This document shows positions 45,488 through 53,947 of a stretch of DNA of 64,000 nt, piece after piece. This stretch comes from Flavobacteriales bacterium UBA6051. Its GTDB lineage: Bacteria > Bacteroidota > Bacteroidia > Flavobacteriales_D > Crocinitomicaceae. The position numbers and the translations under genes are program-made. Every line of letters starts with the position of its first letter. Position 1 is the stretch's first letter. The notes beneath the pieces are model-generated. The model did no database searches. It had not been told where the DNA came from and was given only the letters and a program-made list of their open reading frames with translations. The stretch covers positions 713,397-777,396 of the forward strand of contig DIYP01000007.1 of NCBI GenBank assembly GCA_002427735.1. Reading direction: 5' to 3'.

Positions 45488-46849
45488 TCAACTGGCGGAT
45501 TGATTGATCAGTGTTTCATTTCCCTCCTTTCTTGGAACGAAGAATAGCAAGATGAGTCCGACTGTGAAAAAGAATACAACGGAGAGAATTGAAGCTCTTA
45601 TATCTCCGGTGACATACTCCATGAAACCAAAGAAAAACGTACCAAAGACAATTCCAATCTTCTCAGTCACATCATAAAAGGAGAAATAAGAAGCGTGATC
45701 TTTAGTCTCGGGCAAGAACTTCGAATATGTTGAACGAGATAATGCCTGCACACCTCCCATTACCAAACCAACACCTGCCGCAAGGAAGTAAAATGCGAAT
45801 GGTGTAAGAATAAAATACGCAATTACACAGAGCGGTACCCAGAATGCTACCACCAATACCAAGGATTTCAGATTTCCAATTCGCTCGGATAGACGCGAAA
45901 GCAAGAATGCGCCAACTGCTCCGAGAATTTGAATCAACAAAATAGCAATGATTAACCCTGCCTGACCTGATTCCTCATATTCGCCTACAAAGATTTCACG
46001 ACTTGCATATAGCACAGCCATCAACATAACTGTTTGGACCCCTGTATTAAAAAAGAAAAACGCAGTCAAGTATCGTTTCAAGCGTTTTATTTGCCTAAAC
46101 TCTGAAAAAACAAGCTTCAATTCTCTAAAACCTTTCCAAAGAATTCCTTTTTCTTTCTTGCGGCCATAAACGTTATTCGGTAAAACACGATACGTAATCT
46201 GGCTAAATCCAATCCACCAAAGACCAACTAAAATGAAGCTGACACTCGTATATTTAGCATCAATCCCTAGAATAATTCCCAAACAGATCACAAGTAGAAT
46301 CATACTTCCGAAATATCCCATGGAAAAACCTCTGGCGGAGATTCTATCATGGTCTTTAGGCTCTGCGATTTCGGGGAGATAGGCATTATAGAAAACCAAA
46401 CTATTCCAAAACCCTATGCTCGCTAAAAAGATAGAGATCATTCCAACTTCAATTGGAACATCTCCGAACCAATATAAAGAAATACAAGCGATCGCTCCAA
46501 GGTAGCAGAAGAACTGCATAAAGCGTTTTTTATTACCTGAAAAATCGGCGACACCAGAAAGCATTGGAGACAAAAACGAAACAACTAGAAAAGATGCGGA
46601 AAGAACGAAGGACATCAAAACTGAAGAAGATAACTCGGCTCCCATGAAATTTACCATAACGTCAACGCCTTCAGGAAGTTCTTCCAATTGAGTCCCGTGC
46701 TCTAGATTGTACTGCTCTAGATATCTGTTGGTAGTAACGGTATTATAAAAAATAGGAAAAATAGCAGAGGAAATAACCAGATTGTACACAGAGTTCGCCC
46801 AATCATAAAAGACCCAGCCACGAATAATCTTTTTATTTCCCTTTTCCAT
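45488..46849 (-). CDS. UMF1-type MFS transporter (Atg22-like)
   Basis: A 12-helix major-facilitator permease of 453 residues of the UMF1 family, related to vacuolar amino-acid effluxer Atg22. The start shows IIRGWVFYDWANSVYNLVIS, the family hallmark. FLVVSFLSPMLSGVADFSGNK covers the loop 2-3 region, and VGLVMGGVQALSRSTYSKFL is the motif before helix 11. I use the ATG at 46847-46849, one base after the stop of the dehydrogenase-like gene; an ATG 18 bases further upstream lies inside that gene. It is the last gene of the run 51136-45488 and may export the product of that pathway. Confidence 0.85.
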   Translation of the reverse strand: MEKGNKKIIRGWVFYDWANSVYNLVISSAIFPIFYNTVTTNRYLEQYNLEHGTQLEELPEGVDVMVNFMGAELSSSVLMSFVLSASFLVVSFLSPMLSGVADFSGNKKRFMQFFCYLGAIACISLYWFGDVPIEVGMISIFLASIGFWNSLVFYNAYLPEIAEPKDHDRISARGFSMGYFGSMILLVICLGIILGIDAKYTSVSFILVGLWWIGFSQITYRVLPNNVYGRKKEKGILWKGFRELKLVFSEFRQIKRLKRYLTAFFFFNTGVQTVMLMAVLYASREIFVGEYEESGQAGLIIAILLIQILGAVGAFLLSRLSERIGNLKSLVLVVAFWVPLCVIAYFILTPFAFYFLAAGVGLVMGGVQALSRSTYSKFLPETKDHASYFSFYDVTEKIGIVFGTFFFGFMEYVTGDIRASILSVVFFFTVGLILLFFVPRKEGNETLINQSAS

Positions 46850-46850
46850 C

Positions 46851-48071
46851 TTATTCTTTTCCTTCAAGGTAATCTTCCAGATACATGAAGTGTTCAGTTA
46901 ATGTACCTTGAAGCGTTGTTTCACTTCCACGTCCAATTATATTGTCTTCGTCTTCTCCTAAGAGTGCCGGAAATACTTCTTTTAATAGTTCACTCCCAAA
47001 ATCTTCAGATGCATCCAAAGGAAGCTCACAAGGTAGGTTATCTACTGCCATCACAGCTATTACACCCTCCTTCATAAAATCATCTTCGCTTTCCGTTTGT
47101 GGATTATATCCATAAATCGGGTCTGAAATTTTACTTGGGCGAATTGTACAGGCAACTGCGCAATCAATATCACAAGAAATGTCGGCGACAACCGACAATC
47201 GAACATCGGAAGCTTTCAAATTATCACGGGTAATTATGTAATCTGCTTTGTCACTCCAATAATGACAAGGAATATACATATCAGCATGACTCAAAAAACG
47301 ATTGAATGTACACTTATACTCTTCTGGATTCGTATAGAAGTGCCCTTTTACAAACGCTTCTCCGTCTCTGCGCTCATAATAGTCTTCTACGTCGAGATGC
47401 GTATATACTGGTCCATCAAACTCCTGAGCAATAAACTCATCGGGAGAAACCTCCTTGATTGATAATAGATCCAAAATCTCTCTCGCCCCTCTTCCTACTC
47501 TACCAAATCCAGTCAAAACCAATTTCATATTGGAAGGTAAGCTTACTTTTTTGAGTTCCTCTTCTACTTCTTTTCGATCCTTGCATTGATTTGCTGGCTT
47601 CAACGAATATAAATTATGTTTGAGCCCGAAAGTCAGTAAGCCGTTGTAACAACCAACGATTCCCGCATAACGGCCAAAACCAATAATACGCTTATTCGAT
47701 TTATCCTTGAGCACTTCATAGTCAATCAATTGTATATTCTTATCAATTATTGCCTGAAGTAGGTCTCTATTATACGGTTGTTTCTTTATTGTATGAGAAA
47801 AGAACATGAATCGCTTTCCAGGAATCAAGTCTTCAATATTTACCTCTTTAACACCTAGGATGAGGTCACAGCCCGAGAGATCTTCACTCATCGTTAACCC
47901 TTCATTCAGATAGTCCTGATCCTTGTATGCCCGAACCTCACTTGGTTGAACAATTACTTTCACGTTAGGATAGCGTGTTTCTAGAAGTTTACATTGCTTA
48001 GGAGTGAGCGGTACGCGTTTATCTGGCGGCACTTTACCTTCTCTAATTACTCCAATTGTTATTTTCTCCAT
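46851..48071 (-). CDS. Saccharopine/alanine-dehydrogenase-like NAD(P)-dependent enzyme
   Basis: A 406-residue protein with the AlaDh/PNT fold: TIGVIREGKVPPDKRVPLTP at the N-terminus, a substrate-binding part with MFFSHTIKKQPYN, YEVLKDKSNKRIIGFG and the Rossmann loop LTGFGRVGRGAREIL (~200). IPCHYWSDKADYI, LSVVADISCDIDCAVACTIR and AVDNLPCELPLDASEDFG follow. This layout matches lysine-forming saccharopine dehydrogenases and their bacterial relatives, although a substrate cannot be fixed. It starts 5 bp after the KdsC-like gene and ends 1 base before the MFS start. A reversible oxidative deamination or reductive amination is the general chemistry expected. Confidence 0.8.
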   Translation of the reverse strand: MEKITIGVIREGKVPPDKRVPLTPKQCKLLETRYPNVKVIVQPSEVRAYKDQDYLNEGLTMSEDLSGCDLILGVKEVNIEDLIPGKRFMFFSHTIKKQPYNRDLLQAIIDKNIQLIDYEVLKDKSNKRIIGFGRYAGIVGCYNGLLTFGLKHNLYSLKPANQCKDRKEVEEELKKVSLPSNMKLVLTGFGRVGRGAREILDLLSIKEVSPDEFIAQEFDGPVYTHLDVEDYYERRDGEAFVKGHFYTNPEEYKCTFNRFLSHADMYIPCHYWSDKADYIITRDNLKASDVRLSVVADISCDIDCAVACTIRPSKISDPIYGYNPQTESEDDFMKEGVIAVMAVDNLPCELPLDASEDFGSELLKEVFPALLGEDEDNIIGRGSETTLQGTLTEHFMYLEDYLEGKE

Positions 48072-48076
48072 AGTCG

Positions 48077-48754
48077 TTAATCCAACGGTTCTTTTAAAAT
48101 ATATAAATCAATTAATTCTCTCACACACCCTTTTCCTCCTTCGTTTTCAAGAATAACATCAACGGAGGATTTTACAGCATTTACAGCGTCTTTAGGACAT
48201 GCAGAAAAGCCAACACTGCGCATAACACCCAAGTCATTGATATCATCGCCAATAATGGCAACATTCTCAAATCCAATAGACAATTCGTCACAAATTCCCT
48301 GCAGCGTATCCACCTTTGGTACTCTGCTAACTGAGCAATGTTGTATCCCCAACATTTTTGCACGGTTCTGCACGGCTTCTCCCTTAAACCCAGAAGATAT
48401 GATGGCTACTTGAAAATTACTTTTAGTCAAATGAATGATAGCCATACCGTCTTTCGTATTAAACTTCTTCATCTGATCACCACTTTCCGAAAAGTACATC
48501 CCTCCATCAGTCATGACGCCATCTACGTCGATTACGAGTAACTTAATTTTTTCCAGTTTAGCCTTAAAATGGTTCGTTTTAAAGGGATATTTGAAAAGTA
48601 GAGCATTTAAGTCTGTATCATATTCTTCGCAAATAATCTCCAAATCTGACATTGTTAATTCATGCGGAGATTCTACGCCCATATCTGCAAGGAATCCAAG
48701 GTAATCTAAACCGAATTTATCACAGAGTCCACGTATGTTACGCTCTAACATCAT
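48077..48754 (-). CDS. KdsC-like HAD phosphatase with N-terminal extension
   Basis: A HAD-superfamily phosphatase of the KdsC type, which in LPS synthesis removes phosphate from Kdo 8-phosphate. The catalytic motif is LLVIDVDGVMTDGGMYF (~71-87); motif II is IISSGFKG, motif III is GDDINDLGVM, and the KdsC tail GGKGCVRELIDLY is kept. It has 225 residues against ~170-190 in KdsC. The extra first ~65 residues (NIRGLCDKFGLDYLGFLADM, DLEIICEEYDTDLNALLF) form a small helical domain. Its start overlaps the DAHP-synthase stop by one base (TAATG). Because its neighbour makes DAHP, dephosphorylation of another 3-deoxy-ulosonate phosphate is as likely as Kdo8P. Confidence 0.8.
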   Translation of the reverse strand: MMLERNIRGLCDKFGLDYLGFLADMGVESPHELTMSDLEIICEEYDTDLNALLFKYPFKTNHFKAKLEKIKLLVIDVDGVMTDGGMYFSESGDQMKKFNTKDGMAIIHLTKSNFQVAIISSGFKGEAVQNRAKMLGIQHCSVSRVPKVDTLQGICDELSIGFENVAIIGDDINDLGVMRSVGFSACPKDAVNAVKSSVDVILENEGGKGCVRELIDLYILKEPLD

Positions 48755-49752
48755 TAAATCATCTTAAAGCCAACGCTCTCGGCTACTGGTTTTAAAGCAG
48801 TTAGTAATTCTTTGAACTCTTCATGGTTCAATTGTTGGGCCGCATCTGACTTTGCGACTGCGGGATTCGGATGCGCTTCTATTAGCAAACCATCAATTCC
48901 CATGGCAACACATGCCTTTGCTAAGACGGGAACACCAAATGAATATCCCATAGCATGACTTGGATCAAGAATGATGGGCAAGTTTGTATGTTCTTGGAGC
49001 CATGCTACACCACATAAATCAAGTGTGAAGCGAGTATTTGTCTCAAATGTCCGCAAACCACGTTCACAAAGAATGACATTTTCATTTCCCCCAGAAAGCA
49101 CAAATTCTGCTGCTTGTACAAATTCCTTCAACGTTGTTCCAAACCCTCGTTTAATCAATACTGGTTTTTGCGTTTTCGCGCATGCCCTCAAGATTCCTTG
49201 GTCGTACATTGCTTTCGCTCCTACCTGAATAACATCGGAATACTCGATCACTTCATGAATATGCGTAGCATCCCTGGCTTCAGTAATGACGTTTAGTCCG
49301 AATTCATCGCGCATCTTAGCCAGAAGCTGTAAACCTTCCAATCCCAACCCCTGAAAAGAGTATGGACTCGTTCTAGGCTTGTAGCACCCACCCCTTAATG
49401 TTGTGAGTCCCATACTGACCAATAAGTTTGATGATTCACGAATTTGCTCTTCAGACTCTACAGAACAAGGTCCTCCAATGAGTATTGTATTCTTAGTAGA
49501 ACCACCAATTGTCGTATTCCCAATTGCTACAGTTCGTTTATCTGAACGGTACTTTCTCGAAGCCAATTGTATATCATTGTCAAATACCCAATATTCATCA
49601 ACAAAAGACTCCACTTGATCAGGAACGTTCTTCATACCAGAACCAGTAACTAATGCGTACCTTCCTGATGATTTGATTAAGAAAGCATTGATTTCTTTAG
49701 CAATAGATTGTGCTTTATCGTAGTCAGTAGTCTCCTTCAGGTGTAGTATCAT
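48754..49752 (-). CDS. DAHP synthase, type I-beta (3-deoxy-7-phosphoheptulonate synthase)
   Basis: Condenses PEP with erythrose 4-phosphate, or possibly a related sugar phosphate. The barrel shows ILIGGPCSVESEEQIRES, LRGGCYKPRTSPYSFQGLG, VIQVGAKAMYDQGIL, PVLIKRGFGTTLKEFV, ILCERGLRTFETNTR and ILDPSHAMGYSF. These are DAHPS-Ibeta signatures, including KPRTSPYSFQG, which separate it from KdsA. The first ~80 residues form a ferredoxin-like regulatory domain as in Thermotoga DAHPS. There is no chorismate mutase fusion, unlike many Bacteroidota DAHP synthases. It overlaps the upstream epimerase-CBS gene by 4 bases and the downstream phosphatase by 1. Confidence 0.88.
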   Translation of the reverse strand: MILHLKETTDYDKAQSIAKEINAFLIKSSGRYALVTGSGMKNVPDQVESFVDEYWVFDNDIQLASRKYRSDKRTVAIGNTTIGGSTKNTILIGGPCSVESEEQIRESSNLLVSMGLTTLRGGCYKPRTSPYSFQGLGLEGLQLLAKMRDEFGLNVITEARDATHIHEVIEYSDVIQVGAKAMYDQGILRACAKTQKPVLIKRGFGTTLKEFVQAAEFVLSGGNENVILCERGLRTFETNTRFTLDLCGVAWLQEHTNLPIILDPSHAMGYSFGVPVLAKACVAMGIDGLLIEAHPNPAVAKSDAAQQLNHEEFKELLTALKPVAESVGFKMI

Positions 49753-50753
49753 AATTCTCCCTTAATAAGGTTCACAAAAGTAACAATTCCTTTGGCAAAT
49801 CCTTCCTCATCAACAACAGGTAAATACATCATTGAAAAAGTACTTTTCTTAATTAACTGAAGCATCTCAAAAACTGTAGCAGAATCTAATACCACTGTTG
49901 GACTTTCATTCACACAGTTTGCTGGATTCATTTCATTTAAATCGGTCAAATTGCGTAACAATCCCTTTCGAATATCCGCGTTAGACATCAATCCTTTAAA
50001 CCGCTGCTCTTCATCAATTACAAGGGTAAAGCCCAACTTTCCTTTATCGATGGTTGTTAAAACGTTTTCAAGACTCAACTCACTCAATTGAACTTTTGGT
50101 GCTTCGGTCAATGGAATCATAAAGTCGGCTACCTTATACTGTGACTCAACATCCCGCTTGGTTAAATTCATTAAGGCATTACCAATGCTTGCTGCATTAA
50201 ATAAGTATGAACCTGAGACAGCGCTGGTCACACCCATATTTCGTAAAATAAATGAAACCTCAGCGTTCACTCCACCGTCGACATGAATTGATTTTCCCGG
50301 ATATTTATTTCGGAACTCTCTAATCTTCGCAAAATTGTAAGTGTCGAATTTCCCTCCACTCTGCCCCGGAATAGTCGCCATGATGAGAATGAAATCGTAT
50401 GAACTGAATTCTTCAAAAATATCAACCGATGTCGGAGTAATCACTGCAATTCCCTTTTTCCCAAGTATATCTTCAGGAATCGTTAAGGGCTCTTTTAAAT
50501 CCTCGTATTGGAATGTAATGTACTCCACGGGATTTTCTCTTAGCGGCTCATAATACTTTGACGGCTCTTCAGTGATAATGTGCAAATCAATAGGGACATT
50601 ACATATTTCCCTAATCTTCTTGATGTCTTCAAATACCGATAAGTCATCGTTGCAATCCACATGCAATAAGTCTACTTGGTGCTCTACCAAATCGTCGATC
50701 ACTTCCTGAAGTGGTCTTTTTTTATCACTGTATATCGACGCGGATATTTTCAT
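49749..50753 (-). CDS. Ribulose-phosphate-3-epimerase-like TIM barrel fused to a CBS pair
   Basis: Residues ~1-200 follow ribulose-5-phosphate 3-epimerase. The metal-binding positions are retained in LLHVDCNDD (H and D), IDLHIITEE (H) and IHVDGGVNAE (D), and the phosphate loop reads ATIPGQSGGKF. Residues ~205-334 hold two CBS repeats (GFTLVIDEEQRFKGLMSNAD, MMYLPVVDEEGFAKGIVTF), similar to the tail of KdsD arabinose-5-phosphate isomerases. The 334-residue fusion is unlike housekeeping RPE (~220). It overlaps the lipoprotein gene upstream and the DAHP synthase downstream by 4 bases each (ATGA). A regulated sugar-phosphate epimerase feeding the next enzymes is the natural reading. Confidence 0.8.
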   Translation of the reverse strand: MKISASIYSDKKRPLQEVIDDLVEHQVDLLHVDCNDDLSVFEDIKKIREICNVPIDLHIITEEPSKYYEPLRENPVEYITFQYEDLKEPLTIPEDILGKKGIAVITPTSVDIFEEFSSYDFILIMATIPGQSGGKFDTYNFAKIREFRNKYPGKSIHVDGGVNAEVSFILRNMGVTSAVSGSYLFNAASIGNALMNLTKRDVESQYKVADFMIPLTEAPKVQLSELSLENVLTTIDKGKLGFTLVIDEEQRFKGLMSNADIRKGLLRNLTDLNEMNPANCVNESPTVVLDSATVFEMLQLIKKSTFSMMYLPVVDEEGFAKGIVTFVNLIKGEL

Positions 50754-51136
50754 TGATTAATATTATATAGCGGTTCGAAATTAGCGTCACTTAATACAAT
50801 TTGTACATGGTCATTTTTCAAATAATCATGCAATGATTTTTGCAAATCAAGTAACACTTTGCGTTCAGTAAATGACATTTGAGCAACTTCCTTTGGGTTT
50901 TTCGCAATGATATTCAATTCATACCAATCGCCTTCTTTGACCAATTTTAAGTCTTGCTTTTCTCCTGTCAACAGATCATTATCCTTCCAAAATCTTGCAA
51001 TATTTTCGGCCATTTCCTGATCTTCAGTATTTGTAAAGTAAACCGTCAGATTTCCTCCATGCACTTCGTTTCCGTGATCAGAGCCACAAGCTGAAAAAAG
51101 CAATAAAATGTAAATCAAATAGAACCGTCTCAACAC
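50750..51136 (-). CDS. Small hypothetical lipoprotein
   Basis: The GTG at 51134-51136 gives a short basic start, a hydrophobic run and lipobox LFSAC (VLRRFYLIYILLLFSAC), with ~110 mature residues. The mature part has GGNLTVYFTNTEDQEMAENI, FWKDNDLLTGEKQDLKLV and FTERKVLLDLQKSLHDYL. I do not recognise the family. It overlaps the epimerase-CBS start by 4 bases, so it seems to lead the operon that ends at 45488. A TTG 27 bases upstream and a TTG at the next codon are alternatives. Why an envelope lipoprotein sits with sugar-phosphate enzymes is not clear. Confidence 0.6.
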   Translation of the reverse strand: MLRRFYLIYILLLFSACGSDHGNEVHGGNLTVYFTNTEDQEMAENIARFWKDNDLLTGEKQDLKLVKEGDWYELNIIAKNPKEVAQMSFTERKVLLDLQKSLHDYLKNDHVQIVLSDANFEPLYNINQ

Positions 51137-51238
51137 ACCGTTTTGGAAGTATAAAGTTAACAAAAACCCAAAGGAATTAGTTCATTTTCCTCACGTTTAG
51201 ACGAGATAGTGTAATAATTCTTAACACTTTCATCCATT

Positions 51239-51246
51239 TATTTTTG
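51239..51246 (+). promoter_or_regulatory. Upstream -7 element (TATTTTTG) of a tandem pair
   Basis: TATTTTTG fits TAnnTTTG and lies 58 bp ahead of the ATG at 51305. A second copy sits 23 bp downstream (51262-51269). Confidence 0.35.
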
Positions 51247-51261
51247 TGTGGAATAGAACCT

Positions 51262-51269
51262 TATTTTTG
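51262..51269 (+). promoter_or_regulatory. Downstream -7 element (TATTTTTG) of a tandem pair
   Basis: An identical octamer 35 bp before the ATG at 51305. The TTTTG of the upstream copy could act as its -33 box, although the spacing (15 bp) is shorter than usual. Confidence 0.4.
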
Positions 51270-51304
51270 TATTGCGGTGGGCTACTGGCGGTTACCTTTT
51301 TTAA

Positions 51305-52546
51305 ATGAAAAGCATGCAAAAACATCTGAAGAATCAAGTTTTTACTGGGTCAAATGGAAAGAAAAGCGTTTACGACTTAGCCATACCTGAACAATGGAAC
51401 GGAATTCTTATCATTTTCCTTCATGGCTATATGGGATATAAAGATTGGGGCTGTTGGAATTTAGTATCCGATTACTTTACCGTACGTTCTTTTGGTTTTC
51501 TAAAATACAATGTCAGTCACAACGGTGGAACTCTTGATAACCCTATTGACTTTGATGACGTGGAATCATTTAGTAGAAATACATACATGAGAGAGATTGA
51601 AGACTTTCAGGCAATTTTAGCTGAAGTAGAGAAATCATTTGATCAAATACCCGTAATTTATCTGATCGGTCATTCGCGTGGCGGGGGTATTGCACTGCTT
51701 CAATCCGATAATGGCTTCGTCAAAAAAACAGCGACATGGGCTGCGATTTCAGACATAGGTTCACGATTTCCTTCAGGAAAAGAATTCAATGCCTGGCGTG
51801 AAGATGGATACTATTTTAAAAAGAATGGGCGCACCAATCAGCAGATGCCTCATCACTTTAGTCAATACGAGAGTTTTCTGGCGAATAAGGATCGATTGAA
51901 CATCATGAATTATTGTAAAAACTCCGTTATTCCTACCCTTGTGATTCACGGCACGCACGATACATCAGTGAAGCCAAAGGAAGGGAAAGATATTGCACGC
52001 TGGTTGGACACTGACCTGATACTTATCGAGAATGAACAACATACTTTTGGTTCTTCGCAGCCATGGGAAAAAGACGTTCTGCCAGATGGACTAGAGCAAG
52101 TTTGTGTTAAAACCTATCGCTTCTTCGAAGACATTGAAGAAGAAACCGACGACCTAAAAGAGCGTTTAAGCTTGATTTCAGAATTGGTGAAACTCGCCAA
52201 AGTTGACCGAACGGTTCGGGATACAGAGTATAACTTTCTGCTTGCCATTGCTAGTCAACTCGGAATCAGCAGGAAGAATTTCGAACGTGTTTTCAACGAA
52301 TTCATTGAATTTCATCCTCCGAAGCTAGAACTCGATAGAATCGTACAATTTCAACGCCTGATTCTCATGATGCATGTCGACAGTGATCCTTCTGAAGATG
52401 AACTGGTTATGATTAAAGACCTTGGAATGCGCATGGGACTGCATCCAATGGCCATTGAAGAAGTACTTAAAATAAAAGATCAATATATTAATCATATTAT
52501 TCCTGCGGATCGTTTGATTGAAATTTTTAAATTGTTCCATAACTAA
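51305..52546 (+). CDS. Alpha/beta hydrolase fused to a TerB-like domain
   Basis: A 413-residue cytosolic fusion. The first ~265 residues are an alpha/beta hydrolase: LIIFLHGYMGYKDWG (oxyanion), nucleophile in LIGHSRGGGIALL (Ser ~124), acid in VIHGTHDTSVKP (Asp ~215) and histidine in ENEQHTFGSSQPW (~243). Residues ~285-405 are all-helical and follow the TerB/DjlA-like pattern: ISELVKLAKVDRTVRDTEY, FLLAIASQLGISRKNFERVF and MMHVDSDPSEDELVMIKDLG. Paired acidic residues in both halves resemble the metal-binding sites of TerB. It has no signal peptide. The T9SS esterase gene starts 9 bp downstream. Tandem promoter elements lie upstream. The substrate is unknown. Confidence 0.75.
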   Translation: MKSMQKHLKNQVFTGSNGKKSVYDLAIPEQWNGILIIFLHGYMGYKDWGCWNLVSDYFTVRSFGFLKYNVSHNGGTLDNPIDFDDVESFSRNTYMREIEDFQAILAEVEKSFDQIPVIYLIGHSRGGGIALLQSDNGFVKKTATWAAISDIGSRFPSGKEFNAWREDGYYFKKNGRTNQQMPHHFSQYESFLANKDRLNIMNYCKNSVIPTLVIHGTHDTSVKPKEGKDIARWLDTDLILIENEQHTFGSSQPWEKDVLPDGLEQVCVKTYRFFEDIEEETDDLKERLSLISELVKLAKVDRTVRDTEYNFLLAIASQLGISRKNFERVFNEFIEFHPPKLELDRIVQFQRLILMMHVDSDPSEDELVMIKDLGMRMGLHPMAIEEVLKIKDQYINHIIPADRLIEIFKLFHN

Positions 52547-52555
52547 CCACTTATT

Positions 52556-53947
52556 ATGAAAAAAATCAACCAACTATTTGTACTGCTTGCTCTCGTTTTT
52601 ATTCAGTTTTCTGCTCTTGCACAACCTTATCAAAATGAAATATATCCGTTCTCAGTGGAGACTAACATCGAATATGGACAAGCCACTGGATTTGCCGGAA
52701 ATACAGATACACTTCTTTTGGATATCTATAAACCAATCGGAGATGACAACTGCTTTCGCCCATGCATGATTCTAATACATGGTGGTGCATGGATTGGCGG
52801 ATCTAAGGATGACGCTGGTATTGTGACAATAGCCGAGAGTTTTGCAAAGCGCGGTTGGGTCGTTGCATCAATCAATTATCGTTTGGGGATGCATAAAACT
52901 TCCAACCATACCATGTATGCATTATGTAATAATCAAATCTCTCAACCGTGCGCCTATATTTCAGATAGTGCGGAAGTTTTCAGAGCTATTTATCGCGGCC
53001 AACAAGATACAAAAGGAGCAATTCGCTTCATGAAAAACCGTTCTTCACAAGATTCAACGGATCTGGCCAATTTCTTCCTCACAGGTGAGAGTGCAGGTGG
53101 TTTTAATGCATTTGCCGCTGCCTTTATGGATAATGCATCGGAAAAACCTTCATTTTGTGAAGCAATTTCTCCTGCACCATCACCAGATGGCGATTTGATT
53201 TCTTGCCTACCAAGCAATTATGATCTTGACCGCCCCGACTTGGGGACTGTGGACGGAGATTTAAACCTGGGTGGGTATAACGCTGAGGTAGAAGGAATTG
53301 CTAGCATTTATGGTGGTGCACTGGACCTTGACATGTTTGCAAATGAAACCGACTGGCCTGCCATCTACATGTATCATCAAGGAAGTGATGTTGTGGTTCA
53401 TCACGACTATGGCAGACTTTTAGGCAGAATTGATTGGGAGTGTTACGCTCAGACCAACCTCTGCCAGCCATATGCCCGTTACCCAAGAGCCTATGGCTCA
53501 ACAGGATTAAATACTTATTTTGATCAAGTTATTCCCGGTGGGTCTGCGCCTCGGGCGTTTAGTTTTATCAACAATTACGAATATTTAAATGACTGTTTTG
53601 ACAATGGTCACTCCGTGGTGAATCTTCCTGAAAAACTAAACGAAATCGCCTTTCTCTTTGCACAACAATTGATTATCAACGGTAATTCTTCATCTCCCTG
53701 TTTTGCTGGATTGGAGGATTTCAATGATCAGGTAAACGCGAACATTTATCCTAATCCATCTTCTGGGTATGTCAAGATTGATAGCGATGAACAACTAGAG
53801 CTTCTTGTTTCTTCAGCCGAGGGGCGAATGATTAAGACCAACAACTTTTCGTATCAACATGCTGTAAAGCTTGAGCAAGGGGTTTACTTTTTTACACTCC
53901 GAAACACTTCTGGAATCGCTGTGACTAAGCAAGTTATTATTCGTTAA
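52556..53947 (+). CDS. Secreted carboxylesterase-like hydrolase with T9SS sorting domain
   Basis: A 463-residue secreted esterase of the BD-FAE/carboxylesterase-B-like alpha/beta hydrolase group. Signal peptide: LFVLLALVFIQFSALAQ. The HGGAWIGGSKDD oxyanion loop (~75-86), nucleophile FLTGESAGGFNAFAA (Ser ~180) and an acid near MYHQGSDVVVHHD are clear, with a late histidine in FDNGHSVVN. The last ~65 residues form a T9SS type A sorting domain (IYPNPSSGYVKIDS, LEQGVYFFTL, VTKQVIIR). Several cysteine pairs fit an extracellular protein. PorT at 2373-3122 supports a working T9SS. Its stop overlaps the convergent DCC gene by 11 bp. Confidence 0.85.
   Translation: MKKINQLFVLLALVFIQFSALAQPYQNEIYPFSVETNIEYGQATGFAGNTDTLLLDIYKPIGDDNCFRPCMILIHGGAWIGGSKDDAGIVTIAESFAKRGWVVASINYRLGMHKTSNHTMYALCNNQISQPCAYISDSAEVFRAIYRGQQDTKGAIRFMKNRSSQDSTDLANFFLTGESAGGFNAFAAAFMDNASEKPSFCEAISPAPSPDGDLISCLPSNYDLDRPDLGTVDGDLNLGGYNAEVEGIASIYGGALDLDMFANETDWPAIYMYHQGSDVVVHHDYGRLLGRIDWECYAQTNLCQPYARYPRAYGSTGLNTYFDQVIPGGSAPRAFSFINNYEYLNDCFDNGHSVVNLPEKLNEIAFLFAQQLIINGNSSSPCFAGLEDFNDQVNANIYPNPSSGYVKIDSDEQLELLVSSAEGRMIKTNNFSYQHAVKLEQGVYFFTLRNTSGIAVTKQVIIR

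Noticed and set aside
48754..49752. DAHP synthase read as Kdo-8-phosphate synthase (KdsA)
   Set aside because: KPRTSPYSFQGLG and an N-terminal ferredoxin-like domain are DAHPS I-beta marks; KdsA lacks both.
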